64,000 nucleotides of DNA from an uncultured Acinetobacter sp. (GTDB taxonomy: Bacteria; Pseudomonadota; Gammaproteobacteria; Pseudomonadales; Moraxellaceae): positions 1 to 64,000 of the forward strand of contig CAJYTY010000032.1 in NCBI GenBank assembly GCA_913777945.1, read 5' to 3'. Shown piece after piece: positions 30,269 through 38,965 of the stretch. The translations under genes were made by a program, and so were the position numbers. The first letter of the stretch is position 1, and every line of letters begins with the position of its first letter. The notes under the pieces were generated by a model. It was not told where the DNA came from. It did no database searches and saw only the letters and a list, made by a program, of their open reading frames with translations.

Positions 30269-30772
30269 ATGGCTTTAGAACAACAAGACAATTTAATAAC
30301 TGATAAAGCAAATGAATCTCTAAGTCGGAGAGAAAAAACACAAAATTTGATAACTCAATTTGACGCTGTTCCACGTGATCGTAGTATGAAAGTCAGTTTT
30401 TATTATATTCCACACATGAGTAGTTTGGTGGAAGTACAACGTATTCGAAAAGCATTATTGCCATTTGCTGAAATTTTAGTTGAACATAGTATTGATTTAG
30501 ACACACGTCATCTAACTTTATATCATCATTGTGGAATTGATGAGGTGACAATTGCTCTAATTCGCTTGAGCTTGGGAGCAGAGTTACAACAAACCTTGTC
30601 ACATTATGAACCTTTAGAAATGAATACTTTGAATACAGATACTGCAACTTTACAGGAGCATAAAGTTGAGTCACAGGATAATTATTTAAGTGTTTTAGGT
30701 CATTTTTTAATTTCATGCTTAAATCATTTGAAGCAATGGATAAAATGCTTACAAAGAAAGAAGGATAATTAA
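30269..30772 (+). CDS. protein of unknown function, first of a pair
   Basis: 167 residues; not recognised. The protein is soluble until a moderately hydrophobic C-terminal helix with Cys (about 140-160, LGHFLISCLNHLKQWIKCL) and a basic tail (QRKKDN), which could lie on the membrane. The middle, MKVSFYYIPHMSSLVEVQRIRKAL then HLTLYHHCGIDEVTIALIRLSL, has an alternating strand/helix/strand pattern. It is linked to the next gene by two bases, so the two act together. A copper role is not implied because a terminator separates it from copB. Confidence 0.72.
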   Translation: MALEQQDNLITDKANESLSRREKTQNLITQFDAVPRDRSMKVSFYYIPHMSSLVEVQRIRKALLPFAEILVEHSIDLDTRHLTLYHHCGIDEVTIALIRLSLGAELQQTLSHYEPLEMNTLNTDTATLQEHKVESQDNYLSVLGHFLISCLNHLKQWIKCLQRKKDN

Positions 30773-30774
30773 GC

Positions 30775-31320
30775 ATGCCAAGATGGATGTATGGCGTACT
30801 AGGATTGGCTATCGTATGGTTGGTTTGGACACAGGTATTAAAACCAGCGCCAAATATTAGTCAAATGACCACTCAACAAGGCGTACAGATTAATGCCTTG
30901 GAGCGCTATGAAGGCGCATTTCGTGTGCTTTCTAGAGAAGACTACAATTTAGGGCGTGAAGCTGAATTTTCACCAATGGATATTGCTGTTGGTTGGGGAG
31001 ATATGGCAAATCCACAGATCTATAAACAAATTGATGTATCACAAAGTAATCGTTGGTATCACTGGCGTATAGATCATCAACCGCCTATTTCTTTGAGAGA
31101 AATCGCAACGCATAGTGCCAATATGCATCTAGTTCCAGCCAATGCTTATGTCGCATCTCAAATGAAAAAAATTAAAAAAGATGATTTAGTCTATTTAAAA
31201 GGTTCTTTAATCGAAATACAGACAAAAGATGGCTGGCATTGGAAAAGTTCTTTATCCCGTGAAGATACAGGAAATGGGGCATGTGAGCTAATGCAAGTCG
31301 ACCAAATTTCATGGCAGTAA
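30775..31320 (+). CDS. membrane-anchored protein of unknown function, second of a pair
   Basis: 181 residues, starting two bases after the previous gene. Residues 4-22 are a transmembrane anchor (WMYGVLGLAIVWLVWTQVL). The extracytoplasmic part has conserved-looking motifs: VGWGDMANPQIYKQIDVSQSNRWYHW, then HSANMHLVPAN, then VYLKGSLIEI, and a final SLSREDTGNGACELMQV. I do not recognise a named family. It is likely an inner-membrane protein with its domain in the periplasm. Confidence 0.78.
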   Translation: MPRWMYGVLGLAIVWLVWTQVLKPAPNISQMTTQQGVQINALERYEGAFRVLSREDYNLGREAEFSPMDIAVGWGDMANPQIYKQIDVSQSNRWYHWRIDHQPPISLREIATHSANMHLVPANAYVASQMKKIKKDDLVYLKGSLIEIQTKDGWHWKSSLSREDTGNGACELMQVDQISWQ

Positions 31321-31423
31321 ATCTTAACCTTAGATAAAGTTTTTAATTTTTTAAAATACTGCATTGGAATCCATACATAACCTTTCACATAATCTCGAAA
31401 TTTTACAGTACACTGCTTTTCCT

Positions 31424-31471
31424 AAGAGGACGACCTCACTTCAAAAGCATCACGTTGGGACGACCCAACTC
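31424..31471 (+). ncRNA. guanidine-II (mini-ykkC) riboswitch
   Basis: Two short hairpins each present an ACGA loop: GAGG-ACGA-CCTC (31426-31437) and GTTGGG-ACGA-CCCAAC (31454-31469), spaced by 16 bases. Twin hairpins with ACGR loops are the defining feature of the mini-ykkC class, which binds guanidinium with one ligand per hairpin. It sits 23 bases before an SMR exporter gene of the Gdx type, the classic target. The exporter ribosome binding site (AAGG, near 31476) lies just after the second hairpin, so control is probably of translation. Confidence 0.93.
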
Positions 31472-31493
31472 TTGTTAAGGTTGAGTGTAAAAA

Positions 31494-31811
31494 ATGGCAT
31501 GGGCAATTTTAATTTTGGCGGGTATTTTTGAAATTATTTGGGCATATTCAATGAAGATGTCTGAGGGTTTCACCAAACTAACGCCAAGTATCGTGACCAT
31601 CATTTTTATGATTTTAAGTGTCGTATTATTGTCAATTGCAATGCGATCATTGCCTTTGGGTACAGCTTATACGGTTTGGACGGGAGTGGGTGCGATAGGA
31701 TCATTTATTGTTGGCATCATGGTTTTAAATGAACCAACGACTGCGATGCGAATGATTGCTGCAATATTAATTGTATCTGGCCTAATGTTGATGAAATTGT
31801 CATCAAATTAA
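31494..31811 (+). CDS. guanidinium exporter, SMR family (SugE/Gdx type)
   Basis: 105 residues, four transmembrane helices, acting as a dual-topology dimer. Helix 1 has the essential Glu in ILAGIFEIIWAYSMK. The segment AYTVWTGVGAIGSFIVGI is the Gdx/SugE pattern and differs from EmrE-type multidrug pumps. It exchanges guanidinium for protons. The guanidine-II riboswitch upstream strongly supports this substrate. Confidence 0.94.
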   Translation: MAWAILILAGIFEIIWAYSMKMSEGFTKLTPSIVTIIFMILSVVLLSIAMRSLPLGTAYTVWTGVGAIGSFIVGIMVLNEPTTAMRMIAAILIVSGLMLMKLSSN

Positions 31812-31829
31812 TGGTTTAAGGAGAGCGTA

Positions 31830-32315
31830 ATGCAACTGGTGTATATGTACATGGATTCTCCTGTAGGTGCATTAAAACTGGTTGCTCATGATCATGCACT
31901 AGTCGCCGTGATGTGGGACAATGAAGATCATAAACGAGTTCGACTCGCTGAACTGATAGAAGATCGTCAGCATCCAATGCTGCATAAGGTTAAACAACAA
32001 TTAGAACAGTATTTTGCAGGACAGCGTCAGCAATTTGATTTGCCGTTGGACTTTCAAGGCACTACATTTCAGCAACAAGTTTGGCAGACTTTATTGACTA
32101 TCCCTTATGGGGAAACACGTAGTTATAAAGAGATCGCTGTTCAGTTAGGCAACGAAAAAGCGGTACGTGCTGTTGGGGCTGCCAATGGTAAGAATCCGAT
32201 TTCGATTATTGCGCCGTGCCATCGGGTGATTGGTTCGAGTGGGGCTTTGGTTGGCTTTGCTGGTGGTTTGGATAAGAAGCAGATTTTACTCAGTTTAGAG
32301 CAAAGCAAAGCTTAA
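31830..32315 (+). CDS. ogt: methylated-DNA-[protein]-cysteine S-methyltransferase
   Basis: 161 residues. It is a suicide repair protein that moves methyl or small alkyl groups from O6-alkylguanine to its own cysteine. The active site is Cys130 in IIAPCHRVIG; IPYGETRSYKEIA and AVGAANGKNPISI are the DNA-binding helix and Asn hinge. Length fits the Ogt type (no Ada regulatory domain). The ribosome binding site AAGGAGA lies 9 bases before the start, and the gene follows the exporter by 18 bases. Confidence 0.93.
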   Translation: MQLVYMYMDSPVGALKLVAHDHALVAVMWDNEDHKRVRLAELIEDRQHPMLHKVKQQLEQYFAGQRQQFDLPLDFQGTTFQQQVWQTLLTIPYGETRSYKEIAVQLGNEKAVRAVGAANGKNPISIIAPCHRVIGSSGALVGFAGGLDKKQILLSLEQSKA

Positions 32316-32622
32316 ATAACTTTAATTTCAAACTCTGCATAGCCTCATAAATCAGTAAGGGATTAGATGTATTTTACGTAGGCATTTTTCTACTTTTCAA
32401 AGATGAAAAGTAACAAAAATCTTTTGTCTGGCTGATGGTACATCCTTGATACCACAGCCAAACTGGCGACATCCATGCCGCCTATCACGATAGTCAATCT
32501 TGAGTATAATTCTAAGAAAACTAACTTTATTTTATAAATTATCCATGTCGTTAATACTCGATTTTAATCGCCTTTTGGAATAAGCTTAAGCCCTTCATAA
32601 CAAGTTGAATGGAAGTTTAAAA
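32316..32622. other. non-coding gap between ogt and argJ
   Basis: About 307 bases with no supported gene. It contains a nine-pair inverted repeat TACTTTTCA (32391-32399) with TGAAAAGTA (32404-32412), followed by AACAAAAATC. This phrase resembles intergenic sequence that recurs in gammaproteobacterial genomes, possibly the residue of a repeated element. The following 60 bases are unusually GC-rich for this gap. I see no strong terminator after ogt. Confidence 0.35.
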
Positions 32623-33843
32623 ATGGCTGTTGGTGACGTAACAATGCCACTTATGCATGTGGTGCAGGGTGTAAAAATTGGCTCAACTGAAGCGTATGTA
32701 CGTTATCCAAATCGACGAGATCTAGTCATTTTTGAATTTGCTGAAGGCTCGAACGTTGCCGGGGTATTTACCCAAAGCACTTTTGCAGCTGCTCCTGTTC
32801 AATTGAGTAAAAAGCATTTAGCAGAAAATAAACCACGTTACTTGATTATCAACACGGGTAATGCCAATGCTGCAACAGGCACAGTCGGTTATAAAAATGC
32901 AGAAGCCACTTGTGCCAAGTTGGCTGAGTTAACTGGTGTTGATGCCAATCAGATTTTACCGTTTTCAACGGGTGTAATTGGTGAGCAATTACCAATTGAA
33001 CGTTTAGTACAAGGTATTCAACCTGCACTCAATGATTTAAATGCCGATCGTTGGGCGGATGCGGCATCAGGCATCATGACTACCGATACCACACCAAAAG
33101 GTGCATCTGAACAGTTTGAGCTGGATGGTGTGACCTATACCATGACGGGAATCAGCAAAGGCGCAGGTATGATTCGTCCGAATATGGCGACCATGCTCAG
33201 CTTCGTTGCAACCGATGCCCCGATTAGTGCTGAACTGGTACAGCGTTTACTGCAAACTACGGTTGAACATTCCTTTAACCGTATTACCATTGATGGTGAT
33301 ACCTCAACCAATGATTCTTGTATCTTTGTCGCAACTGGATTAGCAGGTGGTGTTGAGATTCAGAGCCAAGATGATGCACGTTATCAACAAGTGCTCGATG
33401 TGCTTGCACGTATTATGAATCGTTTGGCGCAATTGATTGTGCGTGATGGTGAAGGCGCGACCAAGTTCATTACCGTTCAGGTGGAAGGCGGAGCCAATAC
33501 CCAAGAATGTTGTGATGTGGCCTATAGCGTTGCTGAGTCACCGTTAATTAAAACGGCTTTATTCGCTTCAGATCCAAACTGGGGTCGTATTGTGATGGCG
33601 ATTGGTAAAGCGGGTGTACCCAACCTAGATAGCAGCAAAGTTCAAGTTTGGCTTGGTGATGTACAAATCTGCTTGGATGGTGGTGCAAACCCTGACTATA
33701 CCGAAGAAGCGGGCGCAACCGTCATGGCTGAGAAGGAAATTAGCATTCGTATTGACCTCGGTCGTGGTACAGCAAAAGACACGGTTTATACCTGTGACTT
33801 TTCTTACGACTATGTCAAAATTAATGCCGATTATCGCTCATAA
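32623..33843 (+). CDS. argJ: bifunctional glutamate N-acetyltransferase / ornithine acetyltransferase
   Basis: 406 residues. It moves acetyl from N-acetylornithine to glutamate in the cyclic arginine pathway, and in the bifunctional form can also use acetyl-CoA. The self-cleavage site is between Ala189 and Thr190 in [15 protein letters not shown]; the new N-terminal Thr is the nucleophile. Other motifs: NTGNANAATG and [12 protein letters not shown]. The ATG at 32623 has GGAAG before it; an in-frame TTG at 32605 lies before that site. Confidence 0.95.
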   Translation: MAVGDVTMPLMHVVQGVKIGSTEAYVRYPNRRDLVIFEFAEGSNVAGVFTQSTFAAAPVQLSKKHLAENKPRYLIINTGNANAATGTVGYKNAEATCAKLAELTGVDANQILPFSTGVIGEQLPIERLVQGIQPALNDLNADRWADAASGIMTTDTTPKGASEQFELDGVTYTMTGISKGAGMIRPNMATMLSFVATDAPISAELVQRLLQTTVEHSFNRITIDGDTSTNDSCIFVATGLAGGVEIQSQDDARYQQVLDVLARIMNRLAQLIVRDGEGATKFITVQVEGGANTQECCDVAYSVAESPLIKTALFASDPNWGRIVMAIGKAGVPNLDSSKVQVWLGDVQICLDGGANPDYTEEAGATVMAEKEISIRIDLGRGTAKDTVYTCDFSYDYVKINADYRS

Positions 33844-33857
33844 ATTTGCGTTATAAT

Positions 33858-33883
33858 AAAGCCTCCACAGTGAGGCTTTTTTT
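33858..33883 (+). terminator. terminator after argJ
   Basis: Stem AAAGCCTC with GAGGCTTT around a six-base loop, then a T run. Confidence 0.88.
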
Positions 33884-33986
33884 ATAAGCTGGTATGTGGA
33901 TAGTGTGATATTAACTAAATGCTCACCAAGATACCCACGTTATAAGTTTGCAGCGATGCAAGCACGCAGGATAGAGAAGACGCTTT

Positions 33987-35051
33987 ATGAATGATGCGAA
34001 TTTAATTGCGAACGAAGCCAAAAATATTGTGCAGGCGCATTTAGATCGTTTGGGCGAGCCAAAGGACAATAGTCTTAGCCCAGAAGTGAAACAAGAAAAG
34101 TTTGCCCAAATTGCAGCTGAGTTGAAAAAACGCAATGCAGTGCTTGTGGCTCACTACTACTGTGATCCTGAAGTACAAGAGCTTGCTGAACTGACAGGGG
34201 GCTGTGTTTCTGATTCATTGGAAATGGCACGTTTTGGTCGTGATCATCCTGCAACAACCCTTGTGGTGGCAGGTGTAAAGTTTATGGGTGAAACTTCTAA
34301 AATCTTATCACCAGAAAAAACAGTGTTGATGCCAACTTTAGAAGCCACCTGTTCACTTGATTTGGGTTGTCCTGTAGATGAGTTTTCAGCGTTCTGTGAT
34401 CAGCATCCTGATCATACCGTGGTGGTGTATGCCAATACCTCGGCGGCTGTGAAAGCGCGTGCCGATTGGGTGGTGACTTCAAGTTGTGCGGTTGAGATCA
34501 TTGAACATTTAGATAGTTTGGGCGAAAAAATTATTTGGGCACCAGATCAGCATTTAGGTCGCTATATTCAAAAGAAAACAGGCGCTGAAATGTTGTTGTG
34601 GGATGGCGCATGTATCGTACATGAAGAATTTCGTGCCCGTGGTATCGCACAAATGAAAGCGCTCTATCCAGATGCAGCGGTTTTAGTTCATCCAGAGTCA
34701 CCTGAATCTGTGGTGGATATTGCTGATGCGGTAGGAAGTACCTCGCAACTGATTAAAGCAGCTAAGACCTTGCCACATAAACAAATGATCGTGGCAACGG
34801 ATCGTGGTATTTTCTATAAAATGCAACAAGCAGCGCCTGATAAAGAATTATTTGAAGCACCAACCGCAGGTGAGGGGGCAACTTGTCGTTCATGCGCACA
34901 TTGCCCATGGATGGCGATGAACGAACTTGATGGTATTTTGCATGTATTACAACATGCTGATCAAGAAATACACGTTGATCCAGCCCTTGCTGAACGCGCG
35001 AAATTACCCTTAGATCGAATGTTGAACTTTAGTACTTCTTTGAAACGCTAA
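33987..35051 (+). CDS. nadA: quinolinate synthase
   Basis: 354 residues. It condenses iminoaspartate and dihydroxyacetone phosphate to quinolinate for de novo NAD, using a [4Fe-4S] cluster. Visible: [43 protein letters not shown] with a cluster cysteine, [10 protein letters not shown], and [13 protein letters not shown] near the C-terminus. It is monocistronic here: a terminator lies before it and a tRNA promoter after. The window also holds NAD salvage (nadV) with its regulator. Confidence 0.97.
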   Translation: MNDANLIANEAKNIVQAHLDRLGEPKDNSLSPEVKQEKFAQIAAELKKRNAVLVAHYYCDPEVQELAELTGGCVSDSLEMARFGRDHPATTLVVAGVKFMGETSKILSPEKTVLMPTLEATCSLDLGCPVDEFSAFCDQHPDHTVVVYANTSAAVKARADWVVTSSCAVEIIEHLDSLGEKIIWAPDQHLGRYIQKKTGAEMLLWDGACIVHEEFRARGIAQMKALYPDAAVLVHPESPESVVDIADAVGSTSQLIKAAKTLPHKQMIVATDRGIFYKMQQAAPDKELFEAPTAGEGATCRSCAHCPWMAMNELDGILHVLQHADQEIHVDPALAERAKLPLDRMLNFSTSLKR

Positions 35052-35117
35052 AACGTTTGAAAATGCTTGTTAAATATACATTTGATAAGGATTTATTCTT
35101 TTTTTGAAAAATAGGTG

Positions 35118-35146
35118 TTGACGTTCTAGGGCGTCGCGCCTAGAAT
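35118..35146 (+). promoter_or_regulatory. tRNA cluster promoter with palindrome
   Basis: TTGACG (-35, 35118-35123), 17 bases, TAGAAT (-10, 35141-35146), then a GC-containing discriminator GCACACC. The spacer and -10 together form the inverted repeat TTCTAGG (35124-35130) with CCTAGAA (35139-35145). Confidence 0.8.
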
Positions 35147-35194
35147 GCACACCGTACCGCACGATGTGCGATACGCTAAAAGCTGAAAAGAAAT

Positions 35195-35271
35195 CGGAGC
35201 ATAGCACAGCCTGGTAGTGCACCTGGTTTGGGACCAGGGGGTCGTAGGTTCGAATCCTACTGCTCCGACCA
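35195..35271 (+). tRNA. tRNA-Pro (anticodon TGG)
   Basis: Complete 77-base cloverleaf with encoded CCA. Acceptor CGGAGCA with TGCTCCG, anticodon loop TTTGGGA with TGG, T loop GGTTCGAATCC. It is identical to the copy at 35533-35609. Confidence 0.97.
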
Positions 35272-35339
35272 TTTAAAATATGTTGTAAAACATAGTTTTA
35301 AATATCGGCGAAGTATCGTGATAGTATTATCATCGTTAT

Positions 35340-35416
35340 GCGCCTGTAGCTCAGTTGGATAGAGCATCCGCCTTCTAAGCGGATGGTCACAGGTTCGAAT
35401 CCTGTCAGGCGCGCCA
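35340..35416 (+). tRNA. tRNA-Arg (anticodon TCT)
   Basis: 77 bases with CCA. Acceptor GCGCCTG with CAGGCGC; anticodon stem TCCGC/GCGGA and loop CTTCTAA with TCT, reading AGA. T loop GGTTCGAATCC. Confidence 0.96.
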
Positions 35417-35452
35417 TTTGGCAGCTTGGTATATAGAATCAAAGTTTTGATG

Positions 35453-35528
35453 GTGGATGTAGCTCAGTTGGTAGAGCCCCGGATTGTGATTCCGGTTGTC
35501 GCGGGTTCGAATCCCGTCATTCACCCCA
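35453..35528 (+). tRNA. tRNA-His (anticodon GTG)
   Basis: 76 bases with CCA. Acceptor GTGGATG with CATTCAC (one G-T pair); anticodon loop TTGTGAT with GTG. The base before (G at 35452) can be the extra G-1 that HisRS recognises, facing C73. Confidence 0.96.
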
Positions 35529-35532
35529 ATTT

Positions 35533-35609
35533 CGGAGCATAGCACAGCCTGGTAGTGCACCTGGTTTGGGACCAGGGGGTCGTAGGTTCGAATCCTACTG
35601 CTCCGACCA
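35533..35609 (+). tRNA. tRNA-Pro (anticodon TGG), second copy
   Basis: Same 77 bases as the first copy, only four bases after tRNA-His. The pair forms a direct repeat 338 bases apart around tRNA-Arg and tRNA-His. Confidence 0.97.
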
Positions 35610-35630
35610 TCATCTTAAAAGATGAGATAA

Positions 35631-35657
35631 AATACCGCTAAGTTGGCGGTTTTTTTA
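35631..35657 (+). terminator. terminator of the tRNA cluster
   Basis: Stem ACCGC (35634-35638) with GCGGT (35646-35650) followed by seven T, 22 bases after the last tRNA. Confidence 0.8.
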
Positions 35658-35751
35658 CGTCTGCATTAATTGATTATGTTATTAATATAATATTTATAAC
35701 GTATTAGATTCATTATTTTAAACTTCAAAAACTATAAGTGATTGGGAAGAG

Positions 35752-36387
35752 ATGCTTTTCTATTTTATTTTTATCATTATTATTTTAGCTGTTCTTACTT
35801 ATTTGAAATCGCCCCATTTTAAAGGAAAGATGGGTGAACTCATGGTTGCCGTACATGTCGATAAAGCATTAGGCGATGAGTATATTCTGTTAAATAACTG
35901 TACGATTCCTGATCAAGAGCAGGGAACAACACAAATTGATCACATTCTAATAAGTCCTTACGGTGTTTTTATTATAGAAACGAAAAACTATACGGGTTGG
36001 ATTTTTGGTAGTGCTCGTCAGAAACAATGGACGCAAAAGATTTATAAAAAAAGTTATAAATTTCAAAATCCATTACATCAAAACTACAAACACATGAAAG
36101 TTTTGGAGATGATTTTAAGTGATATACTTGAACCAAAATATTTGCATTCAGTTATTATTTTTACTCCTAGATGTGAATTCAAAACAGAGATGCCTGAAAA
36201 TGTATTTCGTGGAAAGGCATGGATAAATTATGTAAAGAGCTTCAACGAAGAAGTAATTAGTTCAATGAAGCAAAAAAGAATTCATTACAGAATAGAAAAA
36301 GAAATATTGGAATCTTCATGGAAAACAGATCGCCAACATGTTGAATATCTAAAACGGAAAAGCACGAAGAAAGATCCTGTAAATTAG
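35752..36387 (+). CDS. NERD-domain membrane-anchored protein
   Basis: 211 residues. An N-terminal helix (1-18, very Ile-rich) anchors the protein. The NERD (nuclease-related) domain covers about 25-140: GKMGELMVAVHV, then IDHILISPYGVFIIETKNYTGWIFG, carrying the conserved Asp and Glu-x-Lys core of a restriction-like nuclease fold. The C-terminal 60 residues are basic. NERD proteins are suspected DNA-processing factors with few tested members. The gene is AT-rich and lies alone directly downstream of the tRNA cluster, a common place for acquired DNA. Confidence 0.85.
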   Translation: MLFYFIFIIIILAVLTYLKSPHFKGKMGELMVAVHVDKALGDEYILLNNCTIPDQEQGTTQIDHILISPYGVFIIETKNYTGWIFGSARQKQWTQKIYKKSYKFQNPLHQNYKHMKVLEMILSDILEPKYLHSVIIFTPRCEFKTEMPENVFRGKAWINYVKSFNEEVISSMKQKRIHYRIEKEILESSWKTDRQHVEYLKRKSTKKDPVN

Positions 36388-36570
36388 CTTTTTGCTTTGT
36401 CTGATAATTTATCTCAATTTCCTTGCTTAGTTTAGCTATTGTGGTTTGAGTGATATCCAGTTAATTTTTAATTGTAGAGCATGTAGCTGTTAGACAAGTA
36501 ATGCCGCTTATTTATGTGGTTTTAGGCATAATATTTTAACTTTTAAAAAATGAAAATAACAGGGATAGAA

Positions 36571-38175
36571 ATGACACAAGCAGCTTTTGATTTTGTAATT
36601 ATTGGTGGTGGCTCAGCAGGTTGTGTACTTGCAGGTCGGCTTTCAGAAAATCCAAATATATCAGTTTGTTTACTTGAGGCTGGTGGTGATGGCAATAGCT
36701 GGTTGGTGAATACACCATCAGCAGCAGTCATTAGTATTCCAACCAAGATTAATAACTGGGCTTTAGAAACCATTCCACAAAAAGGTTTAAATGGGCGTAA
36801 AGGCTATCAACCTCGTGGAAAATGCTTAGGTGGTAGTTCTGCAATTAATGCGATGGTCTACATTCGTGGTCATCATAGTGATTATGACCATTGGGCAGCT
36901 CTAGGTAATACAGGATGGTCCTATCAGGATGTATTGCCATACTTTATAAAATCAGAGCATAACGAGCGTATTCGTAATGAATATCATGGCCAACACGGAC
37001 CATTGAATGTCAGTGAATTGCGTTCGGACAATCCGTATCAGAAAACCTTTGTTGAAGCTGCGAAGCAGGTCAATTATCCACTCAATGATGACTTTAATGG
37101 CGCAGAACAAGAAGGACTCGGTGTTTATCAGGTTACACAAAAAAATGGTGAACGTTGGAGCGCAGCACGTGGTTATCTGTTTCCTTATTTAGGTAAGCGA
37201 CCAAATTTACATGTAGTTACCCAAGCTAAAGTTTCACGTATCGTTGTTGAAAATGGTCGTGCTGTTGGGGTGGAGTATAGCCATAAAGGACAGACAATTG
37301 TTATTAGCGCCAATAAAGAAGTTTTACTGTCTGCGGGTGCATTCCAATCTCCACAAGTCTTGATGTTGTCGGGGATTGGCCCACGTAAAGAACTGGAAAA
37401 ACATGATATCCCTGTAATTAAAGATTTAGCAGGTGTTGGTGAAAACCTACACGATCATCCTGACTTTATTTTTGCTTATAAGACCAAGCAAATGGAAGGA
37501 ACCTTTGGGGTGTCGGTTGGTGGTAGTTTGGATTTGGTTAAGCAAATTGGACGTTATCGCAAAGAGCGTCGTGGCTTAATCACCACCAATTATGCAGAAT
37601 GTGGTGGATTCCTAAAAAGCCGCCCTGAGTTAGATAAGCCTAACTTACAACTGCATTTTGTGATTGCGGTGGTCGATAACCATGCGCGCACCATGCATAT
37701 GGGACATGGGATTTCATGTCATGTGTGTTTATTGAATCCGCGTGCGCGTGGTTCAGTCAAACTCAGTGGTAAAAATGTTGATGATCCATTATTGATTGAT
37801 TTTAAATTCTTAGAGGATGAACAAGATCTGCAAGATATGGTTGATGGTTTTAAAGTCACGCAAAAGTTAATGAATGCACCTGCTTTAAGTGAAAAAATTA
37901 AAGAAGATATGTTTACAGCCAATGTGCAGACTGATGATGAAATTCGTGAGATTTTGCGCCAACGTGTCGATACGGTCTATCACCCCGTTGGCAGTTGTAA
38001 AATGGGTGTGGATGAGATGGCGGTGGTCGATCCTGAGCTGAAAGTATATGGTATTCAAGGCTTGCGTGTGATTGATGCGTCGATTATGCCAACAGTGGTG
38101 AATGGTAATACCAACGCACCTGCGATCATGATTGCTGAAAAAGCAGTGGATATGATCCGCGAAACTTGGAAGTGA
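36571..38175 (+). CDS. GMC-family FAD-dependent oxidoreductase (alcohol/choline dehydrogenase-like)
   Basis: 534 residues from ATG 36571 (AGGGAT before it); an ATG at 36550 is in frame. N-terminal FAD site FVIIGGGSAGCVLAGRLSE, then the GMC signature GGSSAINAMVYIRGH, and the second signature near LLSAGAFQSPQVLMLSGIGP; the C-terminus has VYHPVGSCKMG and NTNAPAIMIAEKA. It resembles AlkJ-like membrane-associated alcohol dehydrogenases as much as choline dehydrogenase; a true BetA is encoded at 44158-45852. The substrate is open. It stands alone, converging on nrtR. Confidence 0.88.
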   Translation: MTQAAFDFVIIGGGSAGCVLAGRLSENPNISVCLLEAGGDGNSWLVNTPSAAVISIPTKINNWALETIPQKGLNGRKGYQPRGKCLGGSSAINAMVYIRGHHSDYDHWAALGNTGWSYQDVLPYFIKSEHNERIRNEYHGQHGPLNVSELRSDNPYQKTFVEAAKQVNYPLNDDFNGAEQEGLGVYQVTQKNGERWSAARGYLFPYLGKRPNLHVVTQAKVSRIVVENGRAVGVEYSHKGQTIVISANKEVLLSAGAFQSPQVLMLSGIGPRKELEKHDIPVIKDLAGVGENLHDHPDFIFAYKTKQMEGTFGVSVGGSLDLVKQIGRYRKERRGLITTNYAECGGFLKSRPELDKPNLQLHFVIAVVDNHARTMHMGHGISCHVCLLNPRARGSVKLSGKNVDDPLLIDFKFLEDEQDLQDMVDGFKVTQKLMNAPALSEKIKEDMFTANVQTDDEIREILRQRVDTVYHPVGSCKMGVDEMAVVDPELKVYGIQGLRVIDASIMPTVVNGNTNAPAIMIAEKAVDMIRETWK

Positions 38176-38197
38176 TATTTTGAGCTAAGGTTTTGCC

Positions 38198-38965
38198 TTA
38201 GCTCTCCTCTTTATTATCTGAGTTACGTGGTGTTTCCAACATACGCGGAAAGGTGAAATTAAAATCATCTAGTGCATAACGAAATAATTGAGCAGGGCGT
38301 TTACCGACAATTTTTTGTTGCCCTGTTTCCTCAACTGCTCCCGCTTCCTGCATGCGCCGTCTAAATGATTTTTTTTCTAAGGTTTGACCTAAAATAATTT
38401 CATAGATCGTTTGTAATTCGGTCAGGGTAAATAATTCAGGCATGAGACTAGCTGGGAGTGCGGTATAGCGGGTTTTATTGCACAAGCGATCAAATGCTAA
38501 TTTTAGTAATTTCTGATGGTCAAAAGCTAATTCTAGTTGCAAGGCTTCTTCTATAGAAATCCATTTACTCATTTCAGTTGTTGAAGTCTTTTGAATCTCA
38601 AATTTACTAAAATCAATCAGTGCAAAATACAGTGATGTAATCGACCAACCGCGTGGATCACGATGCTGATTGCCGATGGTTTCAACTTGTTCTAGATAAG
38701 GGGAGTGAATCCCTGTTTTTTCAAGCAGTTTACGGTGAGCTGTTGCCATTAAATCTGGATCAGTTTTTAAATCAATAAAACCACCTGGAAGCGCCCATTT
38801 TCCTTTTTCAGGAAAGTTAGAGCGCTGAATCATTAAAACCTGTAATTGACCTTTTGCCACAGAAAAAATTGCCATATCAACCGTAAACAGTGGGGTGTCA
38901 TAGTCTGTTTTCTGATAGTGGGCAAGGTATTCCTGTTCGGAAGTATGGATAGTTTCCTTACTCAT
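38198..38965 (-). CDS. nrtR: NrtR-type Nudix transcriptional regulator of NAD metabolism
   Basis: 255 residues. The N-terminal Nudix-like domain (about 25-160) has GKWALPGGFIDLKTDPDLMATAHRKLLEKTGI, where the catalytic RE..EE core is degenerate (HRKLLEKTG), as in NrtR proteins that sense ADP-ribose instead of hydrolysing it. The C-terminal part (about 165-245) is a winged helix with LTELQTIYEIILGQTLEKKSFRRRM. Its neighbours nadV and prs on the same strand are the standard NrtR targets. A gap of about 370 bases separates it from nadV. Confidence 0.88.
   Translation of the reverse strand: MSKETIHTSEQEYLAHYQKTDYDTPLFTVDMAIFSVAKGQLQVLMIQRSNFPEKGKWALPGGFIDLKTDPDLMATAHRKLLEKTGIHSPYLEQVETIGNQHRDPRGWSITSLYFALIDFSKFEIQKTSTTEMSKWISIEEALQLELAFDHQKLLKLAFDRLCNKTRYTALPASLMPELFTLTELQTIYEIILGQTLEKKSFRRRMQEAGAVEETGQQKIVGKRPAQLFRYALDDFNFTFPRMLETPRNSDNKEES

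Noticed and set aside
30393..30776. 127-codon minus-strand frame opposite the unknown two-gene unit
   Set aside because: The plus-strand gene has better protein composition and tight coupling to its neighbour; the minus frame has no ribosome site.
35752..36387. NERD gene as part of an integrated island with attachment sites
   Set aside because: I looked for a partial tRNA repeat after the gene and for an integrase and saw neither, so only an isolated gene is reported.
36571..38175. GMC oxidoreductase as a second betA
   Set aside because: Its GMC motifs are general and it is not in the bet cluster; choline specificity cannot be read from the sequence.
38182..38204. hairpin GAGCTAAGG/CCTTAGCTC as a terminator between the GMC gene and nrtR
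   Set aside because: The stem is perfect, but no proper T run follows on the plus strand, and it overlaps the nrtR end; it may attenuate but I cannot call it.
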